IMG/VR virus record: IMGVR_UViG_3300035670_000140 | Coordinates: 1-64,000 of that record | Strand: one strand, 5' to 3' | DNA from: a virus | DNA length: 64,000 nucleotides | Part shown: piece after piece, positions 6,508 through 11,476 of the stretch | Layout of the letters: each line of letters starts with the position of its first letter | Numbering within the stretch: position 1 is the stretch's first letter | Notes under the pieces: generated by a model | Told to the model about the DNA's origin: nothing | The model's database searches: none | Seen by the model: the letters and a program-made list of their open reading frames with translations, nothing else | Program-made: the position numbers and the translations under genes

Positions 6508-6551
6508 GTCATACGACTTTCCCCTATCTTCCCACTTACGTTGAACTTTAT

Positions 6552-6578
6552 AACTACCGAAATACAGGTAGTTTTTTT
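6552..6578 (+). terminator. Rho-independent terminator
   Basis: AACTACC (6552-6558), 8-base loop, GGTAGTT (6567-6573), with a run of seven T from 6572. Ends the unit at 6175. Confidence 0.75.
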
Positions 6579-6619
6579 ATTCTCAAAATTCTATATAAGT
6601 TAATCCAACGGAGGCACAA

Positions 6620-6739
6620 ATGACTTTTGAGGAGTATGTTGAGACAGAATTGGTTGAACAATTAATTGATGAAGATCTAGAGTTTGACGATAGATCTTCC
6701 ATTGTATCCATTGACTTTGATTACACTACCCAGGAATGA
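6620..6739 (+). CDS. small acidic hypothetical protein (39 aa)
   Basis: MTFEEYVETELVEQLIDEDL... is very acidic. A strong ribosome site GGAGG is at 6610-6614. A CTATATAAG sequence at about 6591 may be its -10. It overlaps the next gene by ATGA, so the two form a pair. Confidence 0.55.
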   Translation: MTFEEYVETELVEQLIDEDLEFDDRSSIVSIDFDYTTQE

Positions 6740-6942
6740 TTATGACTAAAGATGTGATGATTTCACTGCTCCGTCGTTGCAACAATGGCAATGATATGCT
6801 AGCAGTTCTTGATACCTTGGTTGAAGATGTTCAAGCTGAGGTGATGGAAACTGTGACAGCAATTAGTGATACAATTGCTGAGAAGATGCCTGCCCCTGGT
6901 AACATCATCGTAGATGTTTACGGTCGTGAGGTAGTTTTTTGA
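6736..6942 (+). CDS. conserved small hypothetical protein (68 aa)
   Basis: ATG at 6736 overlaps the previous stop; ATG 6742 is an alternative giving MTKDVMISLLRRCNNG. That N-terminus (MTKDV.ISLLR..N.G..ML..LD) is familiar from cyanophage small proteins of unknown role. Its stop TGA forms the first bases of the 27-bp direct repeat at 6941. Confidence 0.6.
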   Translation: MIMTKDVMISLLRRCNNGNDMLAVLDTLVEDVQAEVMETVTAISDTIAEKMPAPGNIIVDVYGREVVF

Positions 6943-6967
6943 TGTGACAGTCTAAGAGGTGGCACAG
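6941..6967 (+). repeat. 27-bp direct repeat, copy 1
   Basis: Identical to 7760-7786; core GTGACAGTCTAAGAG then GTGGCACAG. Each copy overlaps or abuts a stop codon and leads into a promoter. Confidence 0.85.
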
Positions 6968-7001
6968 GGGGGATTGATTGCCCCCCTTTATCGTGTATTC
7001 T
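6967..7001 (+). promoter_or_regulatory. sigma70-like promoter with -35 in a G6/C6 hairpin loop
   Basis: GGGGGG (6967-6972) and CCCCCC (6981-6986) flank ATTGATTG; -35 TTGATT 6974-6979, -10 TATTCT 6996-7001, spacer 16. The hairpin plus TTT may also end the previous transcript. Confidence 0.6.
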
Positions 7002-7027
7002 ATAAAGGTCAAACGAACCGACACAAC

Positions 7028-7153
7028 ATGTGGGATGAGATTCAAGACATGCCTGGTGAGATCTTCGACATTGAAGAATGGGGTCATCCACTGGCAGAAT
7101 GTTGGCATGACATGGAATTGAATGAGTCTGAAACTGTCACCGAATCTAACTGA
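7028..7153 (+). CDS. small acidic hypothetical protein (41 aa)
   Basis: ATG at 7028 lies 26 bases after the -10 box; an in-frame codon at 6959 precedes the promoter and is rejected. Product MWDEIQDMPGEIFDIEEWGH... is acidic with W and C/H residues. The leader has TCAAACGAACCGACAC, a variant of the leader shared by the GC-rich genes. Confidence 0.55.
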   Translation: MWDEIQDMPGEIFDIEEWGHPLAECWHDMELNESETVTESN

Positions 7154-7160
7154 AACTATC

Positions 7161-7334
7161 ATGGATCGTAAAGAACTTCAGGATCAACTTGTCCAGCAAA
7201 TGTTGGATGACATGGATCTAAAGACCATGACCTGCCTTTGCTATGATTATCTCATGGAGGGTTATGATAAGTATTCTGATGAAGAATTGACTGAAGAGGT
7301 AGAACAATACTACCCCGAATTGCTGGAGGGTTGA
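7161..7334 (+). CDS. small hypothetical protein (57 aa)
   Basis: MDRKELQDQLVQQMLDDMDL... is acidic and all-helical, ending in EQYYPELLEG. It begins seven bases after the previous stop and overlaps the next ATG, so it is co-transcribed from the 6974 promoter. No family recognised beyond similarity to common short phage proteins. Confidence 0.6.
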   Translation: MDRKELQDQLVQQMLDDMDLKTMTCLCYDYLMEGYDKYSDEELTEEVEQYYPELLEG

Positions 7335-7495
7335 TGATGTTGAAAGAATACCATTTCACCGATGAGCAGATTGATTTTCTGCTGGACATTGTGAAGTCTA
7401 ATGCACAGTATGAAGATGATGATTTGAGGGAATGGATGACTGAATTAGCTAATCAGATTGAAGACCAAATTGTAAATCATCCAACGAACGAGTAA
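7334..7495 (+). CDS. small helical hypothetical protein (53 aa)
   Basis: ATG 7334 overlaps the previous TGA (TTGATG). MMLKEYHFTDEQIDFLLDIV... is an acidic helical hairpin. Last gene of the three-gene unit 7028-7495. Confidence 0.55.
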   Translation: MMLKEYHFTDEQIDFLLDIVKSNAQYEDDDLREWMTELANQIEDQIVNHPTNE

Positions 7496-7518
7496 GGTAT
7501 ACAAACTCGGCGGCCGCG

Positions 7519-7544
7519 GGTGGACGGTTGAGGCACTGTCCACC
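7519..7544 (+). repeat. inverted repeat GGTGGAC/GTCCACC before the GC-rich genes
   Basis: 7-bp perfect arms (7519-7525, 7538-7544) around GGTTGAGGCACT. The block GACGGTTGAGG recurs at 8366 and 8740. A clear -35/-10 pair cannot be fixed here; CATACT at 7573-7578 is a possible -10. Confidence 0.5.
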
Positions 7545-7601
7545 AACTGCCCCATTGCCCCCCGATCGGTGCCATACTAAGGGCATCAAACGAAACGAAC
7601 C

Positions 7602-7766
7602 ATGAACCGCTACGAAGTCTACGTCCCCTCTGCCCCTTACGAGTCCGAGTCCACCTTTGATCTCGACCGTGCCTGGGATCTGTGCCTGTCGATGTCTGAA
7701 GAGTTCGGATACGCTCAGGTCCGCCAGAATGGCATGATCCTGGGAGACTACACCAACGGGATGTGA
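7602..7766 (+). CDS. small GC-rich hypothetical protein (54 aa)
   Basis: MNRYEVYVPSAPYESESTFD..., then LDRAWDLCLSMSEEFGYAQV. The leader ends GCATCAAACGAAACGAACC directly before ATG, with no Shine-Dalgarno. Codons are GC-ending, unlike the operon at 1-4884. No known family; likely acquired from a GC-rich cyanobacterium, which is inference. Confidence 0.65.
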   Translation: MNRYEVYVPSAPYESESTFDLDRAWDLCLSMSEEFGYAQVRQNGMILGDYTNGM

Positions 7767-7786
7767 CAGTCTAAGAGGTGGCACAG
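7760..7786 (+). repeat. 27-bp direct repeat, copy 2
   Basis: Identical to 6941-6967 and again placed over a stop codon (7764-7766) upstream of a promoter. Confidence 0.85.
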
Positions 7787-7792
7787 ACCCCG

Positions 7793-7820
7793 TTGATCTG
7801 CCCACCTCACCCCCTATAAT
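7793..7820 (+). promoter_or_regulatory. strong sigma70-like promoter for the ArdA-like gene
   Basis: -35 TTGATC 7793-7798, perfect -10 TATAAT 7815-7820, spacer 16. The start codon is 116 bases further, a much longer leader than for its neighbours. Confidence 0.75.
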
Positions 7821-7936
7821 ACTTTCAGAAGCGAACCCTCCCCAGAAACCACCCGCCATCGGGACAGGTCTGACGGTAAGATCCTTCACTGCTGTAGGGG
7901 AGATCGGCACCCCAACCCAAACCAATTCTTTACATC
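7821..7936 (+). promoter_or_regulatory. long 5' leader of the ArdA-like gene
   Basis: About 110 transcribed bases without an open frame worth naming. Contains GGGG...CCCC (about 7898-7914) able to pair, and CAGAAGCGAACCC near the start. Its length suggests leader control or a lost gene; no known riboswitch recognised. Confidence 0.35.
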
Positions 7937-8365
7937 ATGTCCGTCACTTTGACTGCTAGCTACAAAGAAGTCCTCGCTCCTGTTACTGTTGAGAAGATCG
8001 ATGAATTGATCGATGAGAACTATGCTCTCGATGACATGCTGGAGTTCATCGACAACCACAATGAGAACGATTTTGTTCACTATTATGAAGAGTATTGCCG
8101 TTGTGGTGAAGCAATCGGTTACGATGCTGTAGATGCTCTTATCGATGAAATGGGAGACGTTTCTGACATCGAAGGGTGTGATGATCGTTTCCGTGGTTGG
8201 TATGAATCTGAGGCAGACTTTGCTGAACAGTTCTACAACGACATCGAGAACATTCCTGCCTCTCTGGTGATCGATTGGCAAGCAACCTACGATTCTTCGC
8301 TTCGCTACGATTTCACCTCTTGTGAAGTAAAATACCGTCAGGTCGCCATCTTCAGCGACTACTAG
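7937..8365 (+). CDS. ArdA-like antirestriction protein (142 aa)
   Basis: Highly acidic 142-aa protein. The central and C-terminal parts follow the ArdA pattern: an acidic segment then F-x-G-W-Y-x-S-x-x-D-F-A-E-x-F-Y, I-P-x-S-L-V-I-D-W-Q-A-T-Y, and L-R-Y-D-F. Known ArdA proteins (about 165 aa) are elongated acidic dimers that mimic DNA and block type I restriction enzymes. This one is shorter at the N-terminus, where a repeat-like acidic part (LIDENYALDDMLEFIDNHNE) replaces the first domain. A promoter with perfect TATAAT and a long leader precede it. The role in protecting phage DNA at entry is inference; an ArdA-related protein without antirestriction function is the alternative. Confidence 0.65.
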   Translation: MSVTLTASYKEVLAPVTVEKIDELIDENYALDDMLEFIDNHNENDFVHYYEEYCRCGEAIGYDAVDALIDEMGDVSDIEGCDDRFRGWYESEADFAEQFYNDIENIPASLVIDWQATYDSSLRYDFTSCEVKYRQVAIFSDY

Positions 8366-8374
8366 GACGGTTGA

Positions 8375-8396
8375 GGGGGTGGCACACTCCACCCCC
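8375..8396 (+). repeat. hairpin GGGGGTGG/CCACCCCC
   Basis: 8-bp perfect arms with a CACACT loop, ten bases after the ArdA-like stop. No T-run. Same module family as 6114, 6967, 8749 and 9416. Confidence 0.6.
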
Positions 8397-8417
8397 AGAT
8401 CCCCCCGCCCTGGGCTC

Positions 8418-8423
8418 TATACT
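8418..8423 (+). promoter_or_regulatory. probable -10 box (TATACT) for the gene at 8448
   Basis: TATACT, followed by GATCACATCGAAACGAAACGACCC (leader shared with three other genes). The -35 is poor, as the expected position falls in a C-rich run. Confidence 0.5.
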
Positions 8424-8447
8424 GATCACATCGAAACGAAACGACCC

Positions 8448-8741
8448 ATGACCGTTCAATCCTTCATCACCAACCACGCCAGCGACAATACCTACAACGG
8501 GTGGGCAAATTACGAAACCTGGAATGTGGCACTGTGGATCATGAATGATTCATTTCTCTACAACACCGCCAAGGCATGTGTAGATTTTTGTGGTGACAAT
8601 GAGACCCCCTGGGATAAGTTCCAACGTTGCATGATGGAGGGTCAAATCGGACGTATGCTCGGGCAAACTCGGGACGGTGTGAAGTGGAACGATTCTAAGA
8701 TCAACGCCGCCGAGATCAACGACATGATGGCAGAGCTGTGA
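8448..8741 (+). CDS. NYETWN-motif small phage protein (97 aa)
   Basis: Carries YNGWANYETWNVALWIMND near residue 17, the signature of a small protein family common in phages and some bacteria (function unknown; I believe it is one of the DUF7249-type families). The start at 8448 follows the leader ACGAAACGACCC; the in-frame upstream codon at 8379 is before the -10 box. GC-rich codons. Stop TGA starts the next intergenic module. Confidence 0.7.
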   Translation: MTVQSFITNHASDNTYNGWANYETWNVALWIMNDSFLYNTAKACVDFCGDNETPWDKFQRCMMEGQIGRMLGQTRDGVKWNDSKINAAEINDMMAEL

Positions 8742-8748
8742 CGGTTGA

Positions 8749-8796
8749 GGGGGTGTCCACCGATGCCCCCCATCCTGCCATCTGACCCTGTAGACT
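8749..8796 (+). promoter_or_regulatory. intergenic module: G5/C6 hairpin and -10 TAGACT
   Basis: GGGGG 8749-8753 pairs with CCCCCC 8766-8771 over TGTCCACCGATG. Then CTGACCCTGTAGACT (8782-8796), which recurs exactly at 8991-9005; TAGACT is the likely -10. Confidence 0.5.
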
Positions 8797-8817
8797 GATC
8801 ACATCAGCAAACGACAC

Positions 8818-8994
8818 ATGCTCAAGACCCTCGCCATCCTTGCCCTCGGCGCCGCCTTCTACGCCCCCATCGCCACCGTGGGCGCTGCTGCCATCGGGTT
8901 CGCTGCCGACACCGTAGAGGCAGTCAACACCGCCACCGAGCGCCGCTGTGCCACCTACAACAGTGTCCTCCCTGGTGCCTGCCAGATGCCCTGA
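8818..8994 (+). CDS. small exported or membrane protein (58 aa)
   Basis: MLKTLAILALGAAFYAPIAT then further Ala/Gly-rich hydrophobic residues to about 30: a signal peptide or single membrane helix. The C-terminal part is polar with two Cys (RRCATY, PGACQMP) that could form a disulphide. Very GC-rich (the first 60 bases after ATG have 42 G/C). An envelope or lysis-related role is possible; no family recognised. Its stop lies inside the CTGACCCTGTAGACT repeat. Confidence 0.6.
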   Translation: MLKTLAILALGAAFYAPIATVGAAAIGFAADTVEAVNTATERRCATYNSVLPGACQMP

Positions 8995-9005
8995 CCCTGT
9001 AGACT
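8991..9005 (+). promoter_or_regulatory. CTGACCCTGTAGACT repeat, copy 2, probable -10 region
   Basis: Exact copy of 8782-8796. It includes the TGA stop of the gene before (8992-8994) and is followed by ACACATCAAACGAAACGACCC just before the next ATG. Confidence 0.55.
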
Positions 9006-9028
9006 AAACACATCAAACGAAACGACCC

Positions 9029-9190
9029 ATGACCTGCTCCAACGCCTACCGCTCCCAGTTCGCCCCCCAGTACGATGATCGCTTCCTGGACTGTGAGCAC
9101 GATGACCTGATGACCGCCGATGATTACGATGCCCGCCGCTGGGAGCGTGACGGATGGGGTGAGGCACAATACGATCGCCAGCGGTGGTGA
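9029..9190 (+). CDS. small acidic hypothetical protein (53 aa)
   Basis: MTCSNAYRSQFAPQYDDRFL..., ending in WGEAQYDRQRW. Rich in D, R, Y and W. The leader CAAACGAAACGACCC joins directly to ATG. GC-rich. Not recognised. Its stop codon (9188-9190) overlaps the -35 of the next promoter. Confidence 0.6.
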   Translation: MTCSNAYRSQFAPQYDDRFLDCEHDDLMTADDYDARRWERDGWGEAQYDRQRW

Positions 9191-9214
9191 CCCCTGCCCC
9201 CCATCTGCTACAAT
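9187..9214 (+). promoter_or_regulatory. sigma70-like promoter overlapping a stop codon
   Basis: -35-like GTGACC 9187-9192 (contains the stop TGA), -10 TACAAT 9209-9214, spacer 16. Confidence 0.55.
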
Positions 9215-9238
9215 ACCCTAGAACCTCTCCCCCTCATC

Positions 9239-9424
9239 ATGGCACTGTTCAACCAAGCAACCGACCTCAAGACCCGTCAGACCATCTGGGTCAGCACCAA
9301 CGTCGTTAAGGGTCGCCCCCAGATGAACTCTCACCGTGAGGGTCGCTGTGGCGCCTCACTGGCAGAGGCAGGCATCGATGGGTTCTGTGCTGCTGAGTGG
9401 GCAGGACTTCATCACGGGGGTTGA
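9239..9424 (+). CDS. small hypothetical protein (61 aa)
   Basis: ATG at 9239 is 25 bases after the TACAAT box. MALFNQATDLKTRQTIWVST... has a beta-strand N-terminus and a Gly/Ala-rich end (AEWAGLHHGG). Its stop is inside the -35 TTGACC of the next promoter. Confidence 0.55.
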   Translation: MALFNQATDLKTRQTIWVSTNVVKGRPQMNSHREGRCGASLAEAGIDGFCAAEWAGLHHGG

Positions 9425-9449
9425 CCCCTCGCCCCCTACCCTGTACAAT
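9416..9449 (+). promoter_or_regulatory. sigma70-like promoter, -35 in a G5/C5 hairpin loop and over a stop codon
   Basis: -35 TTGACC 9421-9426 (holds the TGA stop 9422-9424), -10 TACAAT 9444-9449, spacer 17. GGGGG 9416-9420 and CCCCC 9432-9436 flank the -35. Confidence 0.7.
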
Positions 9450-9470
9450 ACACACAGCAACCAACACCCG

Positions 9471-9671
9471 ATGAACTTCGCCACAGCAACCAAAGCAGAA
9501 CTCATGGCAGCAGGATTCGAGATCCGAACCATTCGCCCACGTCGCCCACGTAAGGGTGAACTCATCTGCCAACGTGTAGGGTTTAAGACTAAGCGAGGCA
9601 GTCAACAGTGGCGAGATCGTGAGGCAATCTCTTCGCCCTCTGCTTATGCTGTTGTGATGGGTAACGGTTGA
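9471..9671 (+). CDS. small basic hypothetical protein (66 aa)
   Basis: ATG at 9471, 22 bases after the -10 box; an in-frame codon at 9336 lies in the gene before. Basic protein with a positively charged middle (IRTIRPRRPRKGELICQR), possibly nucleic-acid binding. Followed by a strong terminator. Last gene of the GC-rich island. Confidence 0.65.
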   Translation: MNFATATKAELMAAGFEIRTIRPRRPRKGELICQRVGFKTKRGSQQWRDREAISSPSAYAVVMGNG

Positions 9672-9682
9672 CAGTATACACA

Positions 9683-9711
9683 GGGGACAGTGATTTGTCC
9701 CCCCTTTTTTT
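9683..9711 (+). terminator. Rho-independent terminator ending the GC-rich island
   Basis: GGGGACA (9683-9689), loop GTGATT, TGTCCCC (9696-9702), then CC and seven T. The block GGTTGACAGT just before it resembles the start of the promoter modules. Confidence 0.85.
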
Positions 9712-9786
9712 ATACTTAAGGCGGCCGAGCGCCCCCCGATCCAAAAAAGTACCTTCTTTCTAACCTACAAACGTTTCCCAGCGCCC

Positions 9787-9794
9787 GATAAATA
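9787..9794 (+). promoter_or_regulatory. T4-type late promoter GATAAATA
   Basis: Matches the phage late -10 element used with gp55/gp33. It is 60 bases before the gene at 9855; the first such element going rightward, marking the switch to late genes. Confidence 0.5.
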
Positions 9795-9854
9795 TTTCAG
9801 GGTCCCCCTATATAAAAAAAATTCCCCAGGTAAAAAATCTCAAAAAACCTCGAT

Positions 9855-10076
9855 ATGGAACACAAAGTAACTTACAAAAAGCCCGATGGCACTTTACAGG
9901 AGACATTATTTGATAATTTTGATGAATTTGCTGACAGTATGGAAAGTGTTGCCCAACAATATTATCAAGGATTGAAAGCCCCTAGCGATATTAATATTGA
10001 GACAGTTTTAGACAATGGAGAAATGAGAAATGAAAAAATTTCCTTCGATGGAAGAACTGAATGCTTATCTGAGTAA
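9855..10076 (+). CDS. small hypothetical protein (73 aa), start of late region
   Basis: MEHKVTYKKPDGTLQETLFDNF..., acidic, mixed strand and helix. AT-rich codons again, in contrast to the island just before. The next gene begins inside its 3' end (47-base overlap). Function unknown. Confidence 0.6.
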   Translation: MEHKVTYKKPDGTLQETLFDNFDEFADSMESVAQQYYQGLKAPSDINIETVLDNGEMRNEKISFDGRTECLSE

Positions 10077-10200
10077 ATTAGAATTATTCTATAAGCCTCC
10101 TGGTGGAGATTATATGAAAATTACTGAATACTTAGATCAAGTAGAAGCAAGACTTAGAAATCTAGAAAATGCCACAGATAGTAACACCACAGACGAGTGA
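10030..10200 (+). CDS. small helical hypothetical protein (56 aa)
   Basis: MKKFPSMEELNAYLSKLELF..., then KITEYLDQVEARLRNLENA, a typical short coiled coil. It overlaps both the gene before (47 bases) and the PAAR-like gene after (32 bases). Its coiled coil and place beside baseplate genes would fit a structural or chaperone role. Confidence 0.55.
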   Translation: MKKFPSMEELNAYLSKLELFYKPPGGDYMKITEYLDQVEARLRNLENATDSNTTDE

Positions 10201-10537
10201 TACGGCAAGTACAGATGGAACCTGTACGTATCCTCCAAAACCCCTAGGAGGCGCTCCAATCGTGTCTCCGAATGTATACATAGGTAAGAAGCAGGTAGAG
10301 TTTTACACGTCCTCTACAGTGCCTTCTACAGTAGAGGGAGTGAAGATTAATCCTCTCAGTCCTTTGCCTTGTCAACCTGGCACTAGGGTAATTGTCCCTG
10401 GCATTAACAAAACTGTCTACATTAACAAGCAATTGCCAGCTGTACAGGGAGATAAGGCACAACTGTTAGGCATTGACAGATTACTGACAGCACCATTTGG
10501 TCCTGCCAGTGTGGTATTTGCTTCAAAGGGCAATTAG
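10169..10537 (+). CDS. PAAR-like spike-tip candidate (122 aa)
   Basis: Pro/Gly/Thr/Val-rich beta protein without helices. The second half has spaced V-I-V-P-G, V-Y-I-N-K-Q-L-P-A-V-Q-G-D and F-G-P-A-S-V-V-F-A-S-K-G segments, like the repeated loops of PAAR-type tip proteins (gp5.4 in T4). Such proteins cap the gp5 spike below the baseplate. It lies just upstream of gp25, where cyanophages keep central-spike genes. The metal-binding Cys/His set of PAAR is not obvious, so a different small baseplate protein is possible. Confidence 0.45.
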   Translation: MPQIVTPQTSDTASTDGTCTYPPKPLGGAPIVSPNVYIGKKQVEFYTSSTVPSTVEGVKINPLSPLPCQPGTRVIVPGINKTVYINKQLPAVQGDKAQLLGIDRLLTAPFGPASVVFASKGN

Positions 10538-10540
10538 TGC

Positions 10541-10546
10541 TATAAT
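10541..10546 (+). promoter_or_regulatory. -10 box TATAAT for the gene at 10570
   Basis: Perfect TATAAT 24 bases before the gene start. No good -35, so an extended or phage-modified promoter is possible. Confidence 0.5.
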
Positions 10547-10569
10547 ACACAAAGAGTTTAGAGAACACT

Positions 10570-10713
10570 ATGGCAAAAGCAACCATTAACGGCAAAACGA
10601 GTTATATTCCTGGCGCTCCTAAGAAATCTAGGCAAGGTGCTGGTGGTGGAACCAAATACGCTGCCAGTTCACGTAATTGTGCCAAGAAGAAATATCGTGG
10701 ACAGGGCAAATAA
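10570..10713 (+). CDS. conserved small basic cyanophage protein (47 aa)
   Basis: MAKATINGKTSYIPGAPKKS..., then GAGGGTKYAASSRN and a basic end KKKYRGQGK. I recognise this short basic protein from T4-like cyanophages, where it has no assigned role. It stands as its own unit between a TATAAT box and a terminator, suggesting strong separate expression. Confidence 0.7.
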   Translation: MAKATINGKTSYIPGAPKKSRQGAGGGTKYAASSRNCAKKKYRGQGK

Positions 10714-10724
10714 ACAATTTTGAG

Positions 10725-10751
10725 GCGTGGGAGTTTTCCTACGCTTTTTTT
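10725..10751 (+). terminator. Rho-independent terminator
   Basis: GCGTGGGA (10725-10732) pairs with TCCTACGC (10737-10744) with one G-T pair, then seven T (10745-10751). Confidence 0.8.
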
Positions 10752-10871
10752 ATATTTTGAGTGCTCTGAGAATCATATCTCTGAAGCCAGGACCGCTGAG
10801 GTTGTGTAAATAATAATAGAGGGATAGGAACCCCTTAAAAAGTTCTGTTTAAACCTTTACGGAGAAAACAG

Positions 10872-11054
10872 ATGGCTACTTCGCCTATTGATAAAAGTGA
10901 AGAATTTAAAAACTCGGGAATGACGTTGATTACCGAACTGTCTTCCGAAAAATATTTAAAAAAGTTAAAATATAAAATTCCTGAAGATCGTTATTCTAGA
11001 CCTTGTGGTGGTGCTAACGGTTTCGATGATTTTGTGGAGCGATGGCACGAATAG
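10872..11054 (+). CDS. small hypothetical protein (60 aa)
   Basis: ATG follows ACGGAG (10859-10864). MATSPIDKSEEFKNSGMTLI..., with a basic middle (KYLKKLKYKIP) and CGGANGFDDFVERWHE end. Not recognised. It precedes the baseplate operon by 27 bases, with TGTAAATAATAATAG upstream (about 10805) as a poor late-promoter match. Confidence 0.55.
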   Translation: MATSPIDKSEEFKNSGMTLITELSSEKYLKKLKYKIPEDRYSRPCGGANGFDDFVERWHE

Positions 11055-11055
11055 T

Positions 11056-11063
11056 CATAAATA
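11056..11063 (+). promoter_or_regulatory. late promoter CATAAATA before gp25
   Basis: T4-type late element 18 bases before the gp25 start codon. Confidence 0.6.
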
Positions 11064-11081
11064 GTCAATAAAACTATCTCT

Positions 11082-11474
11082 ATGCCTGAGTTCCAGACAT
11101 TTAAAGATTTTAATGTTAACTTTAAACCACATCCAGTAACAGGCGACTTGATGGTGGTTAAGGATTCTGCTGACATTAAGCAGTCCATTAAAAATCTTTT
11201 AATGACTAGAAAAGGTGAACGTTTGTTTCAGTCTGAAATTGGAACCAAATTATTTGACTTGTTGTTTGAACCTCTAGATTTTGCTACAGCTTCATTGATT
11301 CGTGATGAAATCATTGTAATTTTAAATAACTACGAAAAACGAGTTAGTGTCCAGAATTTATCTGTTGACACTAACTTTGAAGACAATGGTTATGACATTG
11401 AATTGTATTATACAGTTATTGGTAGAGATGATCTTCCCACCAACGTAGAGTTCTTCCTAGAGAGTGCTAGATAA
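11082..11474 (+). CDS. 25: baseplate wedge protein gp25
   Basis: 130 aa, the same size as T4 gp25 (132). Shows the gp25/GPW pattern: an N-terminal F-K-D-F then DLMVVKDSADIKQSIKNLL, the conserved TRKGERLF-x-S-E-I-G-T turn with the glutamate, and ILNNYEKRV. In T4 gp25 is part of the wedge core (gp6)2-gp7 with gp53 and helps start sheath assembly. It lies two bases before gp6, as in T4-like phages. Confidence 0.95.
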   Translation: MPEFQTFKDFNVNFKPHPVTGDLMVVKDSADIKQSIKNLLMTRKGERLFQSEIGTKLFDLLFEPLDFATASLIRDEIIVILNNYEKRVSVQNLSVDTNFEDNGYDIELYYTVIGRDDLPTNVEFFLESAR

Positions 11475-11476
11475 CT

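Noticed and set aside
7511-7518. GCGGCCGC (NotI site) at 7511 as a sign of cloning vector
   Set aside because: Fits the local GC-rich composition; no vector sequence next to it, and a similar GCGGCCGC is inside the coding sequence at about 35625.
7449-8392. Long minus-strand frames opposite the ArdA-like gene (158 and 168 aa)
   Set aside because: They share exact span with two good + strand genes and arise from GC-rich codon bias; the promoters and leaders all point to the + strand.
8924-9605. Minus-strand and alternative-frame ORFs in the GC-rich island
   Set aside because: High GC reduces stop codons in all frames; only the + frames with -10 box and leader were kept.
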